Origin: Symbiodinium natans
Lineage: Eukaryota; Sar; Dinophyceae; Suessiales; Symbiodiniaceae
Reading direction: 5' to 3'
Length of the DNA stretch: 25,000 nt
NCBI GenBank assembly: GCA_905221605.1
Contig: CAJNDS010002557.1
Location: forward strand, 275,001-300,000
Position 1 is the stretch's first letter. Each line of letters begins with the position of its first letter. The notes below the pieces were generated by a model that was given only the letters and a program-made list of their open reading frames with translations, made no database searches and was not told the origin of the DNA. Of the stretch, positions 15,543-21,800 are shown piece by piece. A program made the translations under genes and the position numbers.

Positions 15543-15672
15543 CCCCAAATCCTAAACCCTAAACCCTGAACCCTAAACCCTGAACCCTGAACCCTGAACC
15601 CTAACCCTGAACCCTAAACCCTAAACCCTAAACCCTACACCCTGAACCCTAAATCCTAAACCCTAAACCCCA
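15543..15672 (-). repeat. CCCTAAA array with CCCTGAA variants
   Basis: Eighteen units, about a third CCCTGAA. Confidence 0.94.
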
Positions 15673-15689
15673 CGCCAGGAGTACAAAGC

Positions 15690-15727
15690 CGGAAGCCGCC
15701 AATGCTGCGATCGAATCGATGGAGTGC
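15690..15727 (-). CDS. Exon, third in a phase-consistent run
   Basis: Acceptor CTCCTTCATTGCAAG, then HSIDSIAALAAS and a GC donor (TTCCG|GCTTTG). The incoming phase matches the exon at 16008-16071 (AG+G gives Arg). Family unknown. Confidence 0.62.
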
Positions 15728-15754
15728 CTTGCAATGAAGGAGAGTGGCAGGTTT

Positions 15755-15945
15755 GGTTTAGGGCTTAGGGTTTAGGGTTTAGGGGTTTAGGGTTTAGGGT
15801 TTAGGGTTTAGGGTTTAGGGTTTGGGGTTTAGGGTTTAGGGCTTAGGGCTTAGGGCTTAGGGCTTAGGGTTTAGGGTTTAGGGTTTAGGGTTTAGGGTTT
15901 AGGGTTTAGGGTTTAGGGTTTAGGGTTTAGGGTTTAGGTTTCGGG
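15755..15945 (+). repeat. TTTAGGG array with CTTAGGG run
   Basis: About 26 heptamers, five of them CTTAGGG in the middle. Confidence 0.96.
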
Positions 15946-16007
15946 GCTTACTTTTTTCTGGTTGGGGTTTAGGGCTCAGAATCACCCCAGACATGCTCCT
16001 ACAACAC

Positions 16008-16071
16008 CTCAGGGGCCCCGGCTGATCCTCGATGGCTGACAGATCTGCGTCAATGGGGACCCCGGTGACCT
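16008..16071 (-). CDS. Exon, second in a phase-consistent run
   Basis: Acceptor TTTCCGTCAGGCAG, then VTGVPIDADLSAIEDQPGPL with split codons at both ends and a GT donor (CTGAG|GTGTTG). Acidic and clearly protein-like. Family unknown. Confidence 0.65.
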
Positions 16072-16090
16072 CTGCCTGACGGAAACATCT

Positions 16091-16142
16091 CCTAAACCCT
16101 AAACCCTAAACCCTAAACCGAAAGCCTAAACCCTAAACCCTC
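16091..16142 (-). repeat. CCCTAAA array, short
   Basis: Seven heptamers. Confidence 0.92.
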
Positions 16143-16148
16143 CCTTAC

Positions 16149-16197
16149 TTTTCGGAGCTGCGCGGCGCGACGCCCTCACGAAACACGCCCTCCCATG
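16149..16197 (-). CDS. Exon, first in a phase-consistent run
   Basis: Acceptor TGACTGGCCTTCAG, then HGRACFVRASRRAAPK and a consensus donor (AAAA|GTAAGGG). It joins the next exon in phase (A+AG gives Lys). Another frame (WEGVFREGVAPRSSE) is open but breaks the phase. Confidence 0.58.
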
Positions 16198-16213
16198 CTG
16201 AAGGCCAGTCACC

Positions 16214-16295
16214 GGGGTTTAGGGTTTAGGGTTTAGGGTTTAGGGTTTAGGGTTTAGGGTTTAGGGTTTAGGGTTTAGGGTTTAGGGTTTAGGGT
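16214..16295 (+). repeat. TTTAGGG array, perfect
   Basis: Eleven perfect heptamers. Confidence 0.97.
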
Positions 16296-16326
16296 CACAG
16301 CACCGTTCCCTGTTACCAAGCCTCTC
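16296..16326 (-). CDS. Possible exon after the copy 2 intron
   Basis: It starts at the element-derived acceptor CCTCCAG. In the frame set by the upstream exon it reads ERLGNRERCCDP before entering the array. Confidence 0.42.
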
Positions 16327-16484
16327 CTGGAGGTTCATGGTACCTATGAACCAGTTATGGCTGTACTTTTAACTGCACTTATAGAACCATATTGGGGCAC
16401 TTAAGGGGCTTGTAGGTACAGTGATAAACCCTAAACCCTAAACCCTAAACCCTAATGGCTAACAAGTACCATGAACCTCCCAAG
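16326..16484. mobile_element. Inverted-repeat element copy 2 (introner-like)
   Basis: GGAGGTTCATGGTAC at 16329-16343 and its exact reverse complement at 16466-16480. Interior words such as CTTAAGGGGCT and the CATATT block match copy 1. A CCCTAAA insert at 16427-16455 interrupts the right arm. The minus-strand intron would be 16327-16476 (150 nt, GT-AG). Confidence 0.85.
16427..16455 (-). repeat. CCCTAAA insert inside element copy 2
   Basis: Four heptamers placed where copy 1 has uninterrupted arm sequence (ATAATTGGTTAATAAG). Confidence 0.93.
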
Positions 16485-16502
16485 GGCCCCCAGAACCGAA
16501 GC
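16477..16502 (-). CDS. Possible small exon before copy 2
   Basis: Acceptor CAGTATTTTCCAAG, then GFGSGGPWE in one frame (ASVLGALG in another), ending GGGAG|GTTCATGG at the element. Confidence 0.4.
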
Positions 16503-16540
16503 CTTGGAAAATACTGGCCTGGAATATCTCAAACTCACAT

Positions 16541-16786
16541 GGGTTTAGGGTTTAGGGTTTGGGATTTTCTAGGGTTTGGGGTTTAGGGTTTGGGGTTTAG
16601 GGTTTAGGGTTTAGGGTTTAAGGTTTTGTAGGGTTTTTTAGGGGGGTTTAGGGTTTAGGGTTTAGGGTTTAGGGTTTAGGGTTTAGGGTTTAGGGTTTGG
16701 GGTTTAGGGTTTAGGGTTTAGGGTTTAGGGTTTAGGGTTCAGGGTTCAGGGTTTAGGGTTTAGGGTTTAGGGTTAGGGTTTAGGGT
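16541..16786 (+). repeat. TTTAGGG array, long, irregular
   Basis: About 33 units with insertions (TTTTGTAGGG, a G run near 16639). Confidence 0.95.
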
Positions 16787-16799
16787 TTTGGCATCCCCA

Positions 16800-16880
16800 G
16801 GTGGCACCGCCAGAAGCCCACAAAGTACAAGCCTGAACTCTCTAAGCCAAATCTCTAGGACGCCGGGCCCGATGGAGCAC
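16800..16880 (-). CDS. Possible exon, frame uncertain
   Basis: Acceptor GTCTACGTTTCGCAG near 16880. One frame reads CSIGPGVLEIWLREFRLVL and stays open to the array; the phase left by the exon at 17097-17223 favours a short GAPSGP reading to a GC donor instead. Confidence 0.4.
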
Positions 16881-16928
16881 CTGCGAAACGTAGACCGCCG
16901 AGAGGTTCACAAAGCCCTGGTGTGTAGC

Positions 16929-16980
16929 GGTTTAGGGTTTAGGGTTTAGGGTTTAGGGTTTAGGGTTTAGGGTGTAGGGC
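16929..16980 (+). repeat. TTTAGGG array, short
   Basis: Seven heptamers. Confidence 0.94.
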
Positions 16981-17096
16981 TTCATGAAGGTTTTGGGTCA
17001 AGAGTTGGGGGCTTAGGGTTAAGGGTACAACATAGTACAACATACCCGTGTACCTCAACAGACTTTATCTCCTGACTAAAACGAACACTCAAAAAC

Positions 17097-17223
17097 CTTC
17101 CATGTCACATTCCCTCTTACTGCTTTCTGCCTCTCTACAAAGGCCAAGAAGCCAAGCTATAAGAACGCGGCCGGGGTGTAACAAGGACAGCTCGTTTCTT
17201 CTCACGCACGGATCTGCCTCAAT
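17097..17223 (-). CDS. Probable exon, 42 codons
   Basis: Acceptor TTATCGCTGCCCGACAG, then IEADPCVRRNELSLLHPG, RVLIAWLLGLCREAES and SKRECDME, ending at a GT donor (ATGGAAG|GTTTTTG). A hydrophobic core (VLIAWLLGL) could be a buried or membrane helix. The minus-strand frame stays open about 25 codons further upstream. A 106-codon plus-strand frame covers the same DNA and looks less protein-like. Family unknown. Confidence 0.6.
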
Positions 17224-17348
17224 CTGTCGGGCAGCGATAACACTATGGAGGCACTGCACGTGCGCGCAGGAGATGCATGTCCGTTCGGATATGCAAGGAA
17301 TCGGATCATTGCGCGTGTGCCAAGTTCAGGCATGTGCACAGCATTTTG

Positions 17349-17405
17349 CCCTAAACCCTAAACCCTAAACCCTAAACCCTAAACCCTAAACCCTAAACCC
17401 TAAAT
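17349..17405 (-). repeat. CCCTAAA array, perfect
   Basis: Eight heptamers. Confidence 0.97.
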
Positions 17406-17437
17406 AGCTGTGCGCCTGCGCCTACGCGACCCGCAAC

Positions 17438-17468
17438 CAGAGAGCGGGCGTGCGAGAACGGCGAGAAC
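17438..17468 (-). CDS. Probable small exon
   Basis: Acceptor AAGGGACTTGCAG, then VLAVLARPLS and a GT donor (CTCTG|GTTGCG). Incoming phase 0 matches the exon at 17612-17688. Confidence 0.45.
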
Positions 17469-17611
17469 CTGCAAGTCCCTTTTGAGCCAGCCAAGCCCAA
17501 ATCCTGAGCCCAAAAGCGTCAAATTCTTCGACACTTGGGAATATTTTATATCTTTTTCGGCACTCTATTTCCTAAGAAGCAGCAAAGAATTATATATTTT
17601 TGCTAGGGTAC

Positions 17612-17688
17612 TTGCAGCACACTCCCACGACCTCTGGTGGTCTGCGCCAAAGGGTGCGGAAAACGCCCATGCGAGCCATCACCCACGG
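17612..17688 (-). CDS. Exon in a phase-consistent run
   Basis: Acceptor AGCCTGCTCCAAG, two bases of a split codon, then VGDGSHGRFPHPLAQ and TTRGRGSVLQ to a GT donor (CTGCAA|GTACCC). It joins the exon at 17851-17897 in phase. Family unknown. Confidence 0.6.
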
Positions 17689-17698
17689 CTTGGAGCAG

Positions 17699-17845
17699 GC
17701 TTGGGGCTTGGGGTTTGGGGCTTGGGGCTTGGGGTTTGGGGTTTAGGGTTTAGGGTTTAGGGTTTAGGGTTTGGGGTTTGGGGTTTGGGGTTTGGGGTTT
17801 GGGGTTCAGGGTTTAGGGCTTAGGGTTTTGGGCTTAGGCTTTAGG
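17699..17845 (+). repeat. TTTGGGG / CTTGGGG then TTTAGGG array
   Basis: About 20 units, starting as CTTGGGG variants. Confidence 0.93.
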
Positions 17846-17850
17846 GGAAC

Positions 17851-17897
17851 CTGCGCTCAGGACAAAAGGGATCTCTCTGGATAGCTCCACTGTCATG
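17851..17897 (-). CDS. Exon after the copy 3 intron
   Basis: It starts after GACTGCTTGGAG at the end of element copy 3 and reads MTVELSREIPFVLSA to a GT donor (AGCGCAG|GTTCCC). Split codons fit the exons on both sides. Confidence 0.6.
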
Positions 17898-18050
17898 CTC
17901 CAAGCAGTCATGGGTAGTTATAAGTAGGGCTAGAAGTAGGGTAAGTGTACATCACAACCACTTAGGGGTTTAGGGTTTCGGGTTTAGGATTTAGGAGTTT
18001 AGGGTTCAAGGCGCTGAAAACCTACTTATGACGACCCATGAACCTCCAAG
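17888..18050. mobile_element. Inverted-repeat element copy 3, diverged
   Basis: The right end is TACTTATG...CCATGAACCTCCAAG (18025-18050). The left end matches only from TCATGGGTAG inward and is preceded by CTCCAAGCAG, so the outer end has changed. A TTTAGGG-like insert (17965-18010) lies inside, starting at the CACTTAGGGG word. The minus-strand intron 17898-18054 uses a GC donor (CACAG|GCTACT). Confidence 0.75.
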
Positions 18051-18054
18051 TAGC

Positions 18055-18165
18055 CTGTGCTCGCAAGGTGCGGAGAGGGCAGAGCCTTCGGCTCTATGCA
18101 CCATCCAAGCTGTTGGCGGCGTCCAAGATGGTCCGGAAGCAACATCCATGAGTTTGCAACATATG
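18055..18165 (-). CDS. Exon before the copy 3 intron
   Basis: The minus strand reads MDVASGPSWTPPTAWMVHR then AEGSALSAPCEH, ending at a GC donor that restores the frame with MTVELSRE in the next exon. The 5' end is not defined; the frame continues into the array at 18169. Family unknown. Confidence 0.58.
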
Positions 18166-18168
18166 AGT

Positions 18169-18210
18169 TTGGGGTTTAGGGTTCAGGGTTTCGGTTTTAG
18201 GGTTTAGGGT

Positions 18211-18246
<36 letters not shown>

Positions 18247-18276
18247 TAGGGTTTAGGGTTTAGGGTTTAGGGCTGA
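18169..18276 (+). repeat. TTTAGGG array with TTGAGGG run
   Basis: About fifteen units with five consecutive TTGAGGG. Confidence 0.94.
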
Positions 18277-18399
18277 GGGGGATGGACATGCTTTGAGATC
18301 CGGAGGGTCCCGCTGTCTTGGAAACGGCCGTCTCTCGGAGAACAAAAACCCAACACTACCTGAAGCGCCGCCTCGTTGCAGGCGCGCTCCATCCGTGGA
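18277..18399 (-). CDS. Probable coding island
   Basis: After GAGACGTGACGCAG the minus strand reads STDGARLQRGGASG, then SVGFLFSERRPFPRQR and DPPDLKAC up to the array, all in one frame. A GT donor after GCTTCAG (18360) could end the exon sooner. Incoming phase 0 matches the exon at 18536-18644. Confidence 0.5.
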
Positions 18400-18535
18400 C
18401 TGCGTCACGTCTCAACCCCCAGGATGCTTTTAAGCTTCGGGGGCTTTTTGGCCTTTCTTCATGGTGTTTGGGGAGTCTCAGGGGGCAGAGTCGTGTGAAA
18501 ATGGGGGGGGAATACTGCCTTTTGGCAGCTCACAC

Positions 18536-18644
18536 CATGTGCACGGCTTCTTCAGGAATCTCGGGCTTGATCCGTGCCTGTCGGAAGACGACAGGGGAGC
18601 AGCGGGTGTCTACTAAGCACCCAGTCGGAAGGTGGCGTACCCAT
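18536..18644 (-). CDS. Exon: phosphatase extension or next gene
   Basis: A striking acceptor (TTTTTTTCTCCTGTAG) precedes 36 codons: WVRHLPTGCLVDTRC, SPVVFRQARIKPEIPEEAV, HM, ending at a GT donor (CACATG|GTGTGAG). It needs two bases carried in. A GT donor overlapping the phosphatase stop (ATCAT|GTAGCTGG) supplies exactly two. So the phosphatase may continue past its apparent stop; otherwise this is an exon of a second gene, and the poly-T/AG could be its trans-splice acceptor. A 134-codon frame on the other strand is rejected because it ignores these sites. Confidence 0.68.
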
Positions 18645-18704
18645 CTACAGGAGAAAAAAACAAAAAAAACGTCAACTCTCAGCCAATCTTCTGAGTCCAG
18701 AGCG

Positions 18705-18728
18705 CTAAACCCTAAACCCTAAACCCCA
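18705..18728 (-). repeat. CCCTAAA array, short
   Basis: Three heptamers just beyond the phosphatase stop. Confidence 0.85.
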
Positions 18729-18736
18729 AAACCCAG

Positions 18737-18815
18737 CTACATGATGTTGAAACTTCCAGTTTCAACGGCCTCTCGACGAACCAGACCTCCGTGAGAGATC
18801 GCTCTGATGTGGATC
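18737..18815 (-). CDS. Phosphatase exon 13 (C-terminal, ISHGG)
   Basis: Acceptor CGCGATTCCGAG, then IHIRAISHGGLVRREAV and ETGSFNIM before TAG. ISHGG followed by Leu/Val-Arg is the family's C-terminal strand. An alternative donor ATCAT|GTAGCTGG would skip the stop. Confidence 0.88.
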
Positions 18816-21800
18816 CTCGGAATCGCGTTTGGGGCACCCCCCTCTCTCCTTAAACCCTAAACCCTAAACCCTAAATCCTAAACCCTAAACCCTAAACCCT
18901 AATCCCTAAACCCCAAACCCTAAACCCTAAGCCCTCTCTCTCCATCTCTCCTAAACCCTCAAGCCCCGCTCCAGCCAAGGCTCTCTGACTTTGAGAGGTT
19001 GAGATCCTTGGAGGCTTTAGGGTTTTGGGTTTAGGGTTTAGGGTTTAGGGTTTAGTGTTTCGGGTTTAGGGTTTAGGGTTTAGGGTTTAGGGTTTCGGGT
19101 TTAGGGTTTAGGGTTTAGGGTTTAGAGTTGAGGGGGATCCTTTCAAACCCTCTGAAAAATATTCCTGAATAAGATCCTCTTAAACGGTTTAGGGTTTCGG
19201 GTTTAGGGTTTAGGGTTAGGGTTTAGGGTTTAGGGTTTATGTGAAATGTCTCTTAAGGGCCATACCTAGCTGCTTGAGGTAGTTGTTGACTGAACAGGCC
19301 TTGCAAACATGAGATTTAGAAACCGTCTGCCAGCCTTCCCCCCCCGCCCCCGCTCCATAAACCACTTTCTCGTCCAAGTGACCTGAAGATTTCTAAAGGA
19401 AGCATAACAACTTTGGGAATGGCATACGAAACAACTCCCCCAAGAAGCAAACACTGCCCCAAACAGTTCTTTTGGGAAGGTCACCTTTGGAAGGATCCAA
19501 GAAAGCCAAAAACTAGAATCCGTACTACCCTAATTATTCTGGGAACGTCATCTTTACAAGAACCGACACAAAAAAGACACTGGAACCCTTATTCCCCCAA
19601 CTGGAACCCTTAACCCTAAACCCCAAACCCTAAAACCTAAACCCTAATCCCCAAACCCTAAACCCTAAACCCCAAACCCTAAACCCTAAACCCTAAACCC
19701 TTCATGCCGGAGCTGCGAAGAAGCCGTAGGCGTCGTCGAGCCCATACAGCTCCGGCATGCCTCGCATGGGAGCGGGGAAGCTCCCTAACGGCTAGGCTAC
19801 TCTAGGGTTTCGGGTTTAGGGTTTAGGGTTTAGGGTTTAGGGTTTAGGGTCTAGGGTCTAGGGTCTAGGGTTTAGGGTTTAGGGTTTAGGTTTAGGGTTT
19901 ACGGTTTAGATGCCCTTTAGTTAGGCTTGATTATCCCCAAATAGCCTTACTGATGGGGTGACGAGAGCAGGCTCCCTCGTCTTCTGAAAGCTTTTTTCAG
20001 GTTTTGGGGTCTCGGGTTTGGGGGTTTGGGGGTTTGGGGGTTTGGGGTTGAGGTGTTTCGCGCTCAAACAAGCTCAAGACTCCTCCAATCCCTGCGTTCT
20101 CCGGAGAGAAAAACATCTTGGGGCCAAGTACGATCGGATGTGATCCCGCCGCCACCGCCGGAGATGATGGTCGTGAAGGGAAACCTGGGCGCCTCAGGTA
20201 AACTTTGCCCCTATGTTTCAAGCTTCAAAGTGGCTGGGTTTTCAATGCTTTATGTGTTACCCTTATACCTGAATATAGCCCCTAGATACCCTAATAGGAA
20301 CCCCGAATATATGCCCTATAAGACAGCAACCCTGCTTCAAGAGGCCACCAACCCATATAGCCCATGAGGCATCGTGGTAGGATGCCGCAAGAATCTTCAG
20401 TTGAAGGCCAGGCATTCTCACATGGCCCAAACCCTCTCAACATTGTACATCAAGCAGGGTCCGCATGACATGCCCTCTGAAGTAGCTGGGACACAACGCA
20501 GCGCACGTGTGAGGCGAGTGGCTGTAGAGGTGGTCTCGTTCTTCAACGTAAGCTGCTGGTAGTGGCGGTGGCCACTAATGAACAGATCGAGCCCATGCCT
20601 GAATCACTTGGGTAAGATCTCTGCTGCAGCTGGTTGCGATCAACTCCCTACTCTCGTCTCTTCGCCCATTCACAAGATGAGCTCCACTTCCATCGAAAAC
20701 CATCCATGGGCCACAGTCACCAAATTGAACCACAGAGATCCCTTGCGACGCCCAAGCTGTTTCACCGCGAAGCTTGCGCCCAAACTTGGACCAGTATTCT
20801 GCCTTGGACACCACATCGGGTGAGAAACACTGAGGGGCGTAGACGAAAACCGCAAGAAGGCCCCAAGCTGCGATGAGTTCGGTGCGTTACCGATCCTACA
20901 CTTCCAATAAAGGGGCTGACGAAGTACAGCACTGGCTTTGCTACAGGTGCTCTGAAGATGGAAACGAGCTGTGTGCTGCACGATGCTGGACATGATCAGG
21001 AGCGCCACAGCATCATGTTGCCGTGAAGCCCTGAATCACTGGCTGGTTCTTAGTGGAATGAGGGAACGAGGTAGAGGGTATAGGGTTTAGGGTTTAGGGT
21101 TTCGAAACCCTAAACCCTAATTCCGTCATACCCTACTAAGAACCAGGGGATCATTGCCAGGCCATCGGCGTTGTACTCTGGCGGGAAGTGAGAGACGACG
21201 ATTTGCCAGTCCTCGAAAAGTGGACAAGGTGCTTCAGGGCTTCGGGTCGTCACGCAGATTTCATACGGAAAAACAACTAAGCCTAAACCCTAAACCCTAA
21301 ACTCTAAACCCTAAACCTAAACCCTAAACCCTAAACCCTAAACCCTAAACCCTAAACCCTATCCCTAAACCCTGTAAAATCCGAAACCCTGTAAGCCCCA
21401 AACCTTAAACCAAAACAGTACAGACCCTCGTGGCAATAGCAAATGACCAAGCCGTGGCTCGGCCGTTGACTGCCCCAATCGCAGGTCCAGCCACCTGTGG
21501 TGAGAACTCCAGCTTTTGTGTGTTTGAGGTTTCGGGTTTAGGGTTTAGGGTTTAGGGTTTGGGGTTTAGGGTTTAGGGGGGGGGTTTAGGGCTTAGAGTA
21601 CCTTAAGGTAGGGTAGAACAAACGCCCCATGTACCTCGTCGCTGATTCGTTTGGAAGCGGGCTGGGCGAGAAGGTTTAGGGACGGGGTTTAAGCAGCGAC
21701 AATGCCTCAAAAAGCCACAGGACGAAACCCTGCAGGGGCCTCACATCTCTGCGACCTAACATAGGCGCGTGAGGGCTCTACTGCCACATGAGAAGGATGA

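Noticed and set aside
18318-18722. 134-codon plus-strand open frame
   Set aside because: It is antisense to an exon with strong splice sites at 18536-18644 and ends in array sequence.
20026-21008. Overlapping open frames on both strands as separate genes
   Set aside because: Phosphatase exons 9 and 10 are spliced around or through this stretch, and none of the frames resembles a known family.
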